Shown here piece by piece: positions 44,901-54,513 of a stretch of DNA of 64,000 nt. The notes beneath the pieces were generated by a model, which saw nothing but the letters and a program-made list of their open reading frames with translations, was not told the DNA's origin and ran no database searches. The first letter of the stretch is position 1. Every line of letters begins with the position of its first letter. Both the position numbers and the translations under genes were made by a program. This DNA comes from Plasmodium coatneyi (taxonomy: Eukaryota > Apicomplexa > Aconoidasida > Haemosporida > Plasmodiidae): positions 248,001 to 312,000 of the forward strand of contig NC_033564.1 of the NCBI RefSeq assembly GCF_001680005.1. The letters run 5' to 3'.

Positions 44901-47900
44901 TTCTCACTCTTCGCAGCGACAGTATCACCTTCCTTTTCGACTTCAAATTCGTCTGCTTTTTTTTCCAGCGAATCTAACAACCCATCAGCTTTACTCTTGG
45001 ACTCCACATCCCCTGGTGGTACCACATTGCTTTCACTCATTTCCTCTTTCTCCTCACTGGACGGGGCGGCCTCCTTCTTTTCGCTGTTCAAAACAACTGG
45101 CACGGCATCAGCGCTGCAGCTTACGCCACTCGTTTCATCCACCTTCACGTCGACACTTGCCACCACATTATCGTTCTCCTTTTTCAGCACTTCGCCCTTG
45201 TCCCCTGCGCTTTCCACGTTGGTTTCCTTTTGGTTGTCCTTACTCGGGGCGTCAACTTTGATCGTAACGTCATCCTTAGTTACATCCTTGGTTGCATCCT
45301 TAGTTAGATCCTTAGTTACATCCTTGGCTACATCCTTGGCTACATCCTTGGCTACATCCTTAGTTACGTCCCCCTTGCTTTTCTTCTCCTGCTGGGCGGC
45401 ATTTGCTGAGCTTCCCGCATCGGTCAGCTTCCCCTTGGCCCATTTCTTAATATCGCTAAAGAGGCCATACTTTTTCTTTCCCGTTTTGCTCTTTTCATTT
45501 TTTCCTGCCACCAAATCTTCGTTCGTCGATTTCGTTACCTTCACTGATTCTTCCGTGTCGATGGTAATGGCTGACTTGGTTTCTTCCTCCACCAGGCATT
45601 TTCCCGTTCCGTCGTTTTGTTCCTTGCCTTCTATTCCCTTTTCATTACTTACACCCTCCAATGGTACTTTACTCTTCACAGCAACGCTACTGGTACTACC
45701 CTCGTCAACACATTTCGCGTCTCCACTTGGCTCCGTAATTTTACCATTTATGAGGACACTAAACCTGTTATTTTGCACCCCTTGGGTGTTCACTTCTTTC
45801 TTCTCGGAGAAATGCTCATCAGCGGTAATTACTACGTGGACCTTCTTCGTCTCTTCTATATGTACTCCATGGCGCTCTCCCTCACATGCCACTACCTCCA
45901 AATCGTTCTTTTCGTCCTTTTCGTCCTTTGCACTTTCCACTTTCATTTTCTCACTCTTTGACAATCCATCTGGGAATAGTTTTTCTGATTCTTCTTTCAT
46001 TTGGTTCCTCTTTGCATCCTTCACGCTCCATTCATCTGTGCGATGCATAGAAGCGTCTGCATCTACATCTGTTGGGGGTGAAAATTTGGCAACGCTGCTA
46101 CTTACACTATGATCCGTTACGTTATTGTTATTTGCGGTGATTCTACTTCCTTCCACAATTTTGGCATCTTCCGTATCACGCTGGACAACGGGAATAAGCA
46201 TTCTTTCTGCGCCGTCGTGGAATATTTTTTTGGAGCTTTCCATTTGCAGTTGGATATCGTCCGGTTGGGGAACGGCATCGGGACAGACCTCAACGTGACC
46301 ATCACCTTCTTCGACCGCTTCGACTTCTTTAACCGCCGCAACTGCTTCCTCCTCCATCGTTGCATTATCCTTGCTCACTTCGTCTGCCTCCATAATGCCG
46401 TCCCGCAATCCGTCCTTGCTTTCCCCAACCACGCGTTTGTGATACGTGTCATTCGATCCTTCTACCTCGGATAGCGTGCCATTCTGATCAACCGTTATAT
46501 GGTCCACCATATCCTTCTCTTCCCTCTTGTTACTGTAACCCTTTTGTGGTGCATCTGCTATGGCACCTCCACGTCGCCTAGAATCCCTCATGCTGGATGC
46601 CGCACTTCCACCATCATATCCTTTTTTCACATGCTCCTTCAAATCGTTTCTCTTTCTAACTTCGTTTGCACCTCCCCGGACACTGTCCCTGCTGGTGCTG
46701 TTACTACCATCATTCATGTTACCACTGTTGTAATTTTTCTTCTCAATATTTTCACCTCCCCTGTGCTGCAACATCGTTCCTCCTCCGGATGGCTTGTCTC
46801 GAATAGTGCTGTTCGAGTCGTACCTCTTTCCACGCTGGTCTCTCCTCTTAGACGATTTATCTCCTTTATTATTCAACCCATGGTGCATATTCTTCCTATC
46901 GTTGTGAGAAGGTTCCGACTTTGGATTCTTCGAATCTCCTCCCCTTGGCTCTTTCGTTTCTTTCTTTGGCTTCCTCTTGGCCATTTCGGCAAAAGAAATC
47001 TTTCCATCCCACACGGAGTTCTTCGAGTTCGAGTAGGTCGACGCCGAGCAGTTGTCATTCGCACTACCACTAAGATTGACATTTGCATTTGCATCCAGAT
47101 TGACGTTCTGGTGGGTCGCCTGGCTGTGGTACTCGTTTGTTCCTGCTTCGTACTTATAGCTGCCTTCCTTTTTCATTTGCGCGTTATTCTCCTTCAGGTT
47201 GTCATTCTGATAAGCGTCGTCCCTTCCAACCCCTGCTACTACTACGGATTCCTGATCATTCATCTCTTTTTCATATTCGGCATTTTTTACTTCCCCGTTA
47301 CAATGCACTTTGCCTTTTCCCTCATACGCATGATCCCTTCCTTGCTTCTTTACTAAATCTGGTTGTTCCTCCCTCTCGGCATGCTTATTACTGCTACCTG
47401 GGTGAGTAACCCTTTTTCCGTGTTCCTGGGGTTCCCCTTTTTTCTCTGTGACTTCTTTACGATCCTCACTTCTTCGCTTCATAACCTTCTCATTAATCTG
47501 CTTAATTTCGACGTTTTGGATTTTCATTTTTTCTCTCTGTCGGTGGGAGGAATAAATATTTCCAGACGTGTTCGTAACAACAGTTCCACCACCACTTCCT
47601 CCTCCTCCTCCTTTTCGCTCATTCAACATATCGACCTTCTTCACTCCGCTACTGCTGCTGTCGTACTTCATTTTGCCTCCCCTTTCTTTAACCCCCTCCT
47701 TTTCATGGTAACTACTACTTTTTGCGCTTCCATAGGGGGGCAATTTCTTATTCTTGGCGTTACTATTTATCATGATATCGCTTTTGTCTTCGCTTCCCTT
47801 TCTGTTGGATTTGCTGTAATGCAGAAGATTATTGTTGTTGTTCATTCCGGTCACAACTTTGTTCACCATTCCTTTGTGTCTCTCTGCTCTTTGTTCTTCC

Positions 47901-50900
47901 TCCTCTTTTCTCTTCTTTCCATCCCTGCTAGTTTGGGTATTACCCTGTGGTCCATTTTCGTGCCCTACATGCAACGTTCCGTTCATTGTTGAATTGTCCC
48001 CTTTGGAGTATCCTCCTGCTGCGCTTTCATTATTGTGTCCTCGGCTTTTCGCATTATTAAACGTGTTATTGGTTTGGTCTCCCACCCCAGCTGCACCTCC
48101 AATCCCATGGTGACCACTGCTTCCCTTCTCTGCGTTACCACCATCGTGGTGTTTCAAATTAGCACTCGCCATGGAACTTGCTCCAGCAACACCTGCACCA
48201 GTAACGTGATTACTTCCACTCTCCTGTTGCCCGTTCAGGCTGTTTTTATATCCTTTCTTTTTACTGGTGGGATTCATCTTGGCAATCTTCACCCAGGAGG
48301 AAAACTCCGTGCTCTTCTTATCAAAATTTTTCGCATTCTTCGCATTCGCATAACTTGCGTTCTGTTTGTTGTTCATGGCATTTGCGTTGTAGTTATTATT
48401 GGGGTAGGGGCCATTTACCCCCTCGGTTCCTCCAACAGTTGGCAAATTTTTACCATTCACGTTATCGTTATTGGGAAGTAAACCCTGATCATTCATATTC
48501 GGGACGGTAAAATTACTTCCGTCTCTTCCTCCCGTTGGTGTGGATCCCGCTTTTGCTGCTACACCCTTTGCAGTTCCTGCTACCATGTTGTTGTTGTTGT
48601 TGTTGCTATCCTTCTCCTTGAACTTCTTATCTTCCTCATTTTTCAATTTCTTCTCATTTACACTTTTTCCCCCTTCAGCATTTCTCATATGTCCCACTCG
48701 CTTGTCGACATTGCTCTGATACTTTCCACTAGTTGCATAACTTCCCTGTTGCTGCTGCTTGTTGTTTATGAGGGGTTGTTGCTGATTTGCCATATTACCG
48801 CTATTCGAATGTCCAAGCATATCGTTATATGGCTTCTTCACATGCACGTCAACATTTTTTGTGCCCACCTTATTGCTATCCTTAGGTGCATCCTTCTTAG
48901 ACCCTACCACTCCTGATGCAGCACCACCCATATGACTGTAGGTCCCTTTTTCTTCACCCACTTTGTTACTTCCGTAACTTTTGCCCCCTTTGTAATCTTC
49001 CTTATTCTTTTCATGCTTGTTAAAGAATCTCTTCTCGCCTGTTATGCTGGTTTCATTGTTACTGCTGGGCAGAGCCACATGGGTTGAACCCAAACTGTTC
49101 GAATTGCTACTGTTGTTTCTGCCTTTGTTCCTCGCATTGGTACTATTAACGCTACTGTATGGTCCGGCTTTCCCCTTGAAGGAGCCCTTTCCCCCTTCGT
49201 TCGTAATACCATCGTACTGCACAAGCTTACTTCCACTCATGTCTTCTAAATTTTCATTCATAGAACCACTTAAATCCGATTCTTTCTGATGTAATGCACC
49301 ACTCATATTATTGTTACTATTCGCTATATTACTACCTGGACCCGTTAACAAAATGGCGTTGTTATTATTATTCCCTGTGGATGTTTTGCCAAAATGGTTG
49401 TTCCCCCCTTGGGATAAAGTCGTCCCAGGGGATATCGTAGTCACGTTTCCATTTTCGTCCCTTCCGTAGAGGAGTGCTTCCTGTTTTGCTGCCTTTCCAC
49501 TGACGTATATATTTTTCGATCCACTACCCATGGCATGACTCACAGTACTACCCGAATGGGCATTAAAATTTACGTTCATGTTATTTGCTCCACTTCCACT
49601 GTACTTGTTGCCTTTCTTACTGTCCTGCTTCCCATAGGAAGTCAAACCTGAAGATACACCTCCTCCTTTGCTATCCCGATGGGCTCCTGCCTTACCACCG
49701 CTATTATTATTATTCGTTCCACCTGCATTGTTCATGTTCCTTTCTCCGTATGTATTATTTCTCTTCTGTTGCTTCGTAACTATTGCTCCTCCAACCGGGC
49801 CACCCATTCCTTCCATGCCATTCACCATCATGTTGTGATTCAGTGGAATATTTCCCATGTGCATTCCTCCTGCGGTCATTGCTCCCATGGTAGCTCCACC
49901 TGTAGCTCCTCCCGACATTACGTTGTTCATTTGGTTCATATGATGATGCGATAACGGAGTTACATTAGTGGCACTTACATTAGTCATATGCAACGGTCCA
50001 TTCATACAGATTACATTCCCACTTGTGTTGCTCATACCCATGTTGTTTCCTAATCCTGGGGTTAGGTGCATTCCACTGGTACTACTGTTGTTGCCACTGT
50101 TGTTCGCACCATTATTTGCGTTACTGTTTACACCCGCATTTACACCGTTAACATTACCACTATTGTTGTTACTTCCAGCGTTTTCCCCAACAGGAAGTAG
50201 ATTACCACTGTTGCTACCATTTACGTTATGCGTTCCGCTGAAGTTTCCATACCCGTAAGACATGCCCGCCCCGGCCGCTCCACCCCCCATCACATTACTC
50301 ATGTTACTGTTATTATTACTAACGCTGGGATCGAAGTTGCCATCCGTGAGGTTACTTCCCCCACCGTGCATATTACCCATGTTGAAGTGGTTATACATAT
50401 TTCGTCTGTTCGGCTGACCCACATGATTGTAGGACATTTTCAACGGCGCACCTCCATTACCCGAATTGCCTGAAATGAAGTGTGTTTCCAATGGGGCAGT
50501 CAAATTTAAGGGACCATTATGCTGTAACTGAGGAGGGGGTGGATGCGTAGGTAATCCACATGGCATAAAACTATACGGATTAATGTTCATAGTTCCATTC
50601 TTCGAGGATGATAAGGCAGTCGTATTATTTCCCATCAGGTTAGTATTATTTCCAAACGAACCATATACAGATGGGGGTGGTTGTGGGAAAGGAAAATCAT
50701 GAGGGACATTCCCCGATCCTAAACCGTTTCCATAAGACATTGGAGGAGTGAATAATGACTGAGGGGGTCCAGGTAAAGCATTCGGGTGAGGGTGATGAGG
50801 ATGAGGTGGGTGCACATGCGAACGGTTATTCATTAAGTAAGGAGGATTGACGTAAAAATTGGGTGGATGCATCATGGATCCATTTGGCTGAAAAGCTTGC

Positions 50901-53125
50901 GGATGTCCACCTTGATGTGGATCCATCGTGTGAAATGGCGAAGGACCAGAATTCTCTGAACCGTTCATAAAATTATTAGCCCTCATGTTCTTCATTCCTG
51001 GTAACATCCCACTTGAATTTAAAAAGTTAGAATCCGTTCCGCTATTATTTGCACCTGCTTTTCCTAGTACAGAAGCCCCCCCCGAACCGTGTATCATGTT
51101 GGACGAAGTTGCCGTCACGCTGTTTTCATGGCCACTTGAATTGGCATTATTATTGCTATTTCCCAGCTTAGAACTGCTCACGGATTTATTCCCTGCGTTG
51201 TTATTCATACTTCCGGTAGTCGTAGTAGACAGGCCACCCGTGGGAAGGTTCCCCTTGTCGTTTCGACCATCCATGCTAGTTAGATTATTCACTTGGGGGA
51301 GCATCACACCTGCATTATTGGGAATGTTTAAACCTATGCCCCCATTCGATGCTGACATATGAGTCGAATTTGCTAAATTCATTAGATCCCCTGGACCATG
51401 GCCCATTCCACCAAGGGGACCTATCATCCCGTTTGGACTCATCATACTATTGCTTCCCTGGGCAGCCATGTTACTAATCAATCCATTCGTTGCCACTCCT
51501 CCGAATGCTCCATTAGACATATCCTGGTAGTAATGGTTCCACATTAAACTGTTGAAGGATAAATTTCCCTGCATTCCTTTGGTCGATGGAACAAACTCGG
51601 GTGCATCTGCGTTTAGTGAACTAACTGGCGCAGAGCTATTGTTACTGTTCGATTTGGGGGATGACACTGAATGGCCTTTACCGCTACCATTCTTCCCTTC
51701 AACGTTGTTACTGTTTTTTTTCTTCTTTCCATTATCACTACTATTGTTACTTCGGTTAAGGGCATCGGCATTTTTGCTCCTACTATGTTCGTCCTTCTGA
51801 TCATTATTGGGATCATTACTTGGATCATCACCATTTCCATTTTTTTTGGAGTCTTCCTCGTTCTTCCCCTCGTTGGGGTTCTCCATGGGGCCGGTACCTT
51901 CACCACTTCCGGCGTCATGCTGGCCATTCTTCCTGTTCTTATCGCCGTCGTTTTCCCCATCCTCCCCACTATTGCTGCCACTGTTACCACTGTAGCCACC
52001 GTTACCACCGTTACCACCGTTACCACCGTTACCACTATTACCACTATTGCCACTATTACCACTGTTGCCACTGTTGGCGTTTTCCCCACTGTTACTGCTA
52101 TCGTTCCTTGCACTACCACTGGCGTTGCCGCTCCCACCTGCACTTGCACTGTGCATGTTGACACTGTGGTTGTTACTGCTCTTCTCGAAGGGCCCACTTT
52201 CGAACTGGTCACCTTCCTCACGGGTGACCACTTTACAGTCTGGCACTTTATCGCTGCCCTCTATCAAATTTGCACATTCAGAAACGTTATTCATTTTAGC
52301 ATTACTTTCGGTCATCGAATTCAACTTTGACACATTGGCGGAAACGTCACTTGTGGTGTTAACGTTGTTTACACGCAGGGAGGAGTAAACAGCGTTGGCG
52401 TTGTTCTGGTCACCTGCGCCATTTTCGCTGTTACGCACTGGCGTGTTGTTATTCTTGGAATCACTTGTTGCATCGACTGACGCGTTCACACTGGGGCATC
52501 TTACTCCTGAGTCCATCGACCCCTCACCCATGGGTGGTTCCTTCTCATTAATAGGTGAATCCGCGTGAGTTACATTATCACCCGGGTGGACGTCTCCTGC
52601 AGAAGCTGACTTTACCCCGCTGGCAGAAATCACCTCAAAACTATCATGTGTACTGCTTTTGAGGCTTCCCAAATTTTCTACATTACGCGTAAATGTTTCT
52701 CCCATCCCCTCTTCCTCCTTTTGTGCAAATATTTCACTATTACCATTTGCGCAGTTACTACTCTGTGCCTGGTCATACGTTTTACTTGTTACAGAAATGG
52801 ATGTCACCTGTGTTGTATCGGTGGAATTACTCACATTCTTTTCATTAATGGGGGAGGGGGTTGTTGGAACTTTTATCTCTGCTGGAGAAATATTGCAATC
52901 GTTCCTACTTTCAATGCCATCCTTAAATGTGGCACTACTCGTATCGTCGTAATTAACTACATTCCCTTTTTCATATATGCCACTTGTGTTGTCTTCATTC
53001 GTTTCCTCCCTGCAACCAGGGGTACCACTACCATTATAGCCACTTATATCCATCACACCGTTCATGTTCATCCTACTTTTATTATACTCAGGTAAATCTG
53101 TGCTTACGATTATATCGCTTTGCAT
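41972..53125 (-). CDS. Giant Paip1/eIF4G-like translation factor: PAM2 motif, eIF4E-binding motif, MIF4G domain
   Basis: Single exon, 3,717 residues, ATG 53125 to TGA 41972-41974. Most of it is Asn/Gly/Ser/Met-rich low complexity. Three translation modules stand out. A PAM2 motif, LNADAPEFVP (residues 504-513, nt 51587-51616), should bind the MLLE domain of poly(A)-binding protein. A YxxxxL-hydrophobic motif, YSKIDLL (2770-2776, nt 44798-44818), is the canonical eIF4E-binding sequence. A MIF4G domain lies at about 3030-3260 (KLTFEKFDLLYEQ, ILINQCQDSFENN, RVRCLIKDVIDNR). A helical C-terminal region ends the protein. PAM2 plus MIF4G is typical of PABP-interacting protein Paip1; the 4E motif upstream of MIF4G is typical of eIF4G. 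The protein may therefore be a scaffold linking cap, poly(A) tail and ribosome. It is preceded by a 5-kb gene-free leader. Long plus-strand frames over this gene are shadows. Confidence 0.9.
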   Translation of the reverse strand: MQSDIIVSTDLPEYNKSRMNMNGVMDISGYNGSGTPGCREETNEDNTSGIYEKGNVVNYDDTSSATFKDGIESRNDCNISPAEIKVPTTPSPINEKNVSNSTDTTQVTSISVTSKTYDQAQSSNCANGNSEIFAQKEEEGMGETFTRNVENLGSLKSSTHDSFEVISASGVKSASAGDVHPGDNVTHADSPINEKEPPMGEGSMDSGVRCPSVNASVDATSDSKNNNTPVRNSENGAGDQNNANAVYSSLRVNNVNTTSDVSANVSKLNSMTESNAKMNNVSECANLIEGSDKVPDCKVVTREEGDQFESGPFEKSSNNHSVNMHSASAGGSGNASGSARNDSSNSGENANSGNSGNSGNSGNSGNGGNGGNGGNGGYSGNSGSNSGEDGENDGDKNRKNGQHDAGSGEGTGPMENPNEGKNEEDSKKNGNGDDPSNDPNNDQKDEHSRSKNADALNRSNNSSDNGKKKKNSNNVEGKNGSGKGHSVSSPKSNSNNSSAPVSSLNADAPEFVPSTKGMQGNLSFNSLMWNHYYQDMSNGAFGGVATNGLISNMAAQGSNSMMSPNGMIGPLGGMGHGPGDLMNLANSTHMSASNGGIGLNIPNNAGVMLPQVNNLTSMDGRNDKGNLPTGGLSTTTTGSMNNNAGNKSVSSSKLGNSNNNANSSGHENSVTATSSNMIHGSGGASVLGKAGANNSGTDSNFLNSSGMLPGMKNMRANNFMNGSENSGPSPFHTMDPHQGGHPQAFQPNGSMMHPPNFYVNPPYLMNNRSHVHPPHPHHPHPNALPGPPQSLFTPPMSYGNGLGSGNVPHDFPFPQPPPSVYGSFGNNTNLMGNNTTALSSSKNGTMNINPYSFMPCGLPTHPPPPQLQHNGPLNLTAPLETHFISGNSGNGGAPLKMSYNHVGQPNRRNMYNHFNMGNMHGGGSNLTDGNFDPSVSNNNSNMSNVMGGGAAGAGMSYGYGNFSGTHNVNGSNSGNLLPVGENAGSNNNSGNVNGVNAGVNSNANNGANNSGNNSSTSGMHLTPGLGNNMGMSNTSGNVICMNGPLHMTNVSATNVTPLSHHHMNQMNNVMSGGATGGATMGAMTAGGMHMGNIPLNHNMMVNGMEGMGGPVGGAIVTKQQKRNNTYGERNMNNAGGTNNNNSGGKAGAHRDSKGGGVSSGLTSYGKQDSKKGNKYSGSGANNMNVNFNAHSGSTVSHAMGSGSKNIYVSGKAAKQEALLYGRDENGNVTTISPGTTLSQGGNNHFGKTSTGNNNNNAILLTGPGSNIANSNNNMSGALHQKESDLSGSMNENLEDMSGSKLVQYDGITNEGGKGSFKGKAGPYSSVNSTNARNKGRNNSSNSNSLGSTHVALPSSNNETSITGEKRFFNKHEKNKEDYKGGKSYGSNKVGEEKGTYSHMGGAASGVVGSKKDAPKDSNKVGTKNVDVHVKKPYNDMLGHSNSGNMANQQQPLINNKQQQQGSYATSGKYQSNVDKRVGHMRNAEGGKSVNEKKLKNEEDKKFKEKDSNNNNNNMVAGTAKGVAAKAGSTPTGGRDGSNFTVPNMNDQGLLPNNDNVNGKNLPTVGGTEGVNGPYPNNNYNANAMNNKQNASYANAKNAKNFDKKSTEFSSWVKIAKMNPTSKKKGYKNSLNGQQESGSNHVTGAGVAGASSMASANLKHHDGGNAEKGSSGHHGIGGAAGVGDQTNNTFNNAKSRGHNNESAAGGYSKGDNSTMNGTLHVGHENGPQGNTQTSRDGKKRKEEEEQRAERHKGMVNKVVTGMNNNNNLLHYSKSNRKGSEDKSDIMINSNAKNKKLPPYGSAKSSSYHEKEGVKERGGKMKYDSSSSGVKKVDMLNERKGGGGGSGGGTVVTNTSGNIYSSHRQREKMKIQNVEIKQINEKVMKRRSEDRKEVTEKKGEPQEHGKRVTHPGSSNKHAEREEQPDLVKKQGRDHAYEGKGKVHCNGEVKNAEYEKEMNDQESVVVAGVGRDDAYQNDNLKENNAQMKKEGSYKYEAGTNEYHSQATHQNVNLDANANVNLSGSANDNCSASTYSNSKNSVWDGKISFAEMAKRKPKKETKEPRGGDSKNPKSEPSHNDRKNMHHGLNNKGDKSSKRRDQRGKRYDSNSTIRDKPSGGGTMLQHRGGENIEKKNYNSGNMNDGSNSTSRDSVRGGANEVRKRNDLKEHVKKGYDGGSAASSMRDSRRRGGAIADAPQKGYSNKREEKDMVDHITVDQNGTLSEVEGSNDTYHKRVVGESKDGLRDGIMEADEVSKDNATMEEEAVAAVKEVEAVEEGDGHVEVCPDAVPQPDDIQLQMESSKKIFHDGAERMLIPVVQRDTEDAKIVEGSRITANNNNVTDHSVSSSVAKFSPPTDVDADASMHRTDEWSVKDAKRNQMKEESEKLFPDGLSKSEKMKVESAKDEKDEKNDLEVVACEGERHGVHIEETKKVHVVITADEHFSEKKEVNTQGVQNNRFSVLINGKITEPSGDAKCVDEGSTSSVAVKSKVPLEGVSNEKGIEGKEQNDGTGKCLVEEETKSAITIDTEESVKVTKSTNEDLVAGKNEKSKTGKKKYGLFSDIKKWAKGKLTDAGSSANAAQQEKKSKGDVTKDVAKDVAKDVAKDVTKDLTKDATKDVTKDDVTIKVDAPSKDNQKETNVESAGDKGEVLKKENDNVVASVDVKVDETSGVSCSADAVPVVLNSEKKEAAPSSEEKEEMSESNVVPPGDVESKSKADGLLDSLEKKADEFEVEKEGDTVAAKSEKEQEESEKEKERQRMKQMKLEQMGKSKIYSKIDLLEIFVGNKWNSGEERFNFMLSYNPDVDSQKVGNNVMGSCNINHHMDTNGMQMQMQMQVNNHMGSNALAHEGKNVIYSKRYMNMIAAGGGHGSGGGVTMGNNYLGGNNNHGVMGGKQFGMGSAGGGKNNDDVWRYAQGGKSGMNSGGHFANGGVNMGMNFGDMNHSGGKGGMGSGIGSLDAHNMGGGALGKMGQTNLEWRKNDGDKLKGFFDSTRAVESPDAWRHNNHSGATKTVAENSWLVKQSQLKADKYTCMMRKLRGILNKLTFEKFDLLYEQIILVGITKLEEIIGLMKLVFEKAVTQHHFVQMYVQLCKKLNVHFHNMKLEDESIVQFKKILINQCQDSFENNLKPIEYPEHLTNEEERFEFEQMHKNKVRGNMLFVGELVKSGIISIPIVFVCIKQLLEKRESYISAKNDTNEGNLHLEALCMFLNTVGEILDTHEKANQEKVKELYNTLHALINDESITFRVRCLIKDVIDNRNEKWNKKFAHKLEGPTTLSVLHDKILKESIDQSSRSFNSSSNMGSYHDSKMNSSLSNMRNNLLRNANFNMGSSNTGGGMNVGGSGGLGGNSSNNSGFSMMGMRNLAGGGGMKNIDPNKNMKKLSLNLMKAKNASTSKMMGDDMMKGSALSGAGQDGAANSGGSFFDMMSKNQFAFKSGQQGFMNNESANGISNANSGGGGFFSNLNSRFPGKEKSNNGGNANSGSANEGNFFMRNVNLKKSGAEGSAAEGAPIGGGTVSGSANDETGKTEEQPNDASTGEETILAGESGSPNDDAEKNAQTEGTPNEGTNSLNDDNAFTEQYLPKVNEILEMSTITGSDEWETLTRKIENLNIPPKFNEKLQTNILKLTLKKYACNKNVEKSADYFNWLISIVLLNKIDLESFKPCWKTFMLESDENSYECTKEDYPLLPCLAKNFIKAIELHDTNHLLYDAATIDQMKSVI
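44798..44818 (-). other. eIF4E-binding motif YSKIDLL in the Paip1/eIF4G-like protein
   Basis: Residues 2770-2776 fit the YxxxxL-hydrophobic consensus exactly and lie about 260 residues before the MIF4G domain, as in eIF4G proteins. Binding itself is not shown by the sequence. Confidence 0.65.
45269..45370 (-). repeat. 12-bp coding tandem repeat (KDVA/KDVT)
   Basis: About eight copies of a 12-bp unit (ACATCCTTGGCT on the plus strand), encoding KDV[AT] repeats in the Paip1/eIF4G-like protein. Neighbouring copies are nearly identical, which points to recent expansion. Confidence 0.9.
51587..51616 (-). other. PAM2 motif LNADAPEFVP in the Paip1/eIF4G-like protein
   Basis: Residues 504-513 match the PAM2 consensus LNxxAxEFxP at every fixed position. 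This motif is known to dock into the C-terminal MLLE domain of poly(A)-binding protein. Confidence 0.8.
51970..52079 (-). repeat. 9-bp coding tandem repeat (NSG/NGG)
   Basis: About twelve copies of a 9-bp unit (consensus ACCGTTACC/ACTGTTACC), encoding Asn-Ser/Gly-Gly repeats in the N-terminal low-complexity region. Confidence 0.9.
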
Positions 53126-54428
53126 TGTTTGTTACAAATTTTGGAGTATTCAGGATGGGGGGTAAAATGCTCTCCTTCTATTATCGTGCGAAATGCGTGT
53201 GGGATCGTAAAGGACAGACGCACACCGTGACAATATACAACCGTGCCGGTACAAGACGCTAAATGCGCACCCCTATACATACATATACGTTTGCCTGTTG
53301 CCTGTATATCTACATACGTACGCACACGCCTTCCACAAAATTTGGAATATACTACACCGATATTCGTGCACTCGCTTCAGTCCTCCTGAAATGGAAAAAT
53401 GGGTTATAGCTATTATGAGGGGGGAAAAGCTTAATCCAAACGATGGGGCACACATACAGTGCATACATATAAATGGTTGCACTACTTTTGCTTAATGCCG
53501 CTCACACTCCTACTCCTTTGTGTTTATACGCGCAGGAATGTGCATATAAATAATGTGTGGAAAGCGATCTCGAGGGAGTACCCCAAATGAAGGCAAACCA
53601 ACCGATGTAAAGGCAAAGCGGCAAGGTGCCACATAACAAACTATAAGAATGCACATTTGGGTGGACTGCCAAACATGCACAGAGAAGGGAGTAACTCGTT
53701 TTATTAATTTTACCTTCGTGAACTACTTCGGGGAGAGCCTTGTGCAGGTGCGTCAATGCAGCTAATTCTGCTAATGCTAGTTACGCTACTTAAGTTGCTT
53801 GCGCTTCTGAGGGTGAGGCTTCACATGTACTTCTGTTCCTTTTTAACCTCTTAAATCTGTGTGGTCCGCGTGGGAGCGCGTTGCAAATGAGTCCTTCGAC
53901 TATCCAATCAGTGCGGACATAGGTCGTTACGCGTGAAGGTGTCTATCCGTATAAGTGGTCGAAAGGATTCTCGTTCTTTCACGAACGTTCAGGCGTTAGT
54001 ATACATGCGTGTGTGCGTAGGCGTATATATTTGTACACACGCTTGGGCAGTGAATTGGGCCTGGTAAACCGCCACGTAAAAACACAAGGCATGCACAAAT
54101 TAAAAGGGGGCAGAAGATGAAATGTACTTTAACATAACATTATAAATGTGTTTTCTTTTTTCTTCTGATCACACGCGTAAATAACAACTGTGTAGACTAC
54201 TCATGCGTTAGAATTGCAGACGCTTCAACACGTGGGCGTTAAGGAGCAAGTGCAAACGGGGGATATAATCCTTGCTATTTTACTTGCGATTGTATGTGCA
54301 CATGCGCACGTGCGTTATTACGTTACTCTGTAAGAACGTTTACGTGGGAATGTAACAGTCACGCGTGGAATGTAAAGTCATAATGAAAAATATGAAGGAG
54401 AAGAAAAAAAATGAAGGACGGCTTGATA

Positions 54429-54513
54429 CAACTGCTTACAATTGCTGCTTACAACTGCTACTTACAACTGCTGCTTACAACTGCTGCTTACAACTGTTTC
54501 TTACAACTGCGCT
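54429..54513 (+). repeat. 15-bp minisatellite (TTACAACTGCTGC-type)
   Basis: Five to six imperfect copies of a 15-bp unit of the form GCTTACAACTGCTGC, in the leader region of the Paip1/eIF4G-like gene. The open frame crossing it is a by-product of the repeat. Confidence 0.9.

Noticed and set aside
45269..45370. Regular short repeats that could suggest an array element
   Set aside because: They are 12-bp in-frame coding repeats without spacers; CRISPR is not expected in this genome.
44997..46112. 371-residue plus-strand open frame antisense to the Paip1/eIF4G-like gene (and a 219-residue one at 51671-52330)
   Set aside because: Ser/Thr/Phe-rich complement of the repetitive coding strand; the minus-strand frame has PAM2 and MIF4G, while these have no domain-like features.
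54118..54172. Possible C/D-box snoRNA (GATGAA near 54117 and CTGA near 54166)
   Set aside because: The C-box does not fit the consensus, no guide/target pairing was identified, and the match is weak by chance standards.
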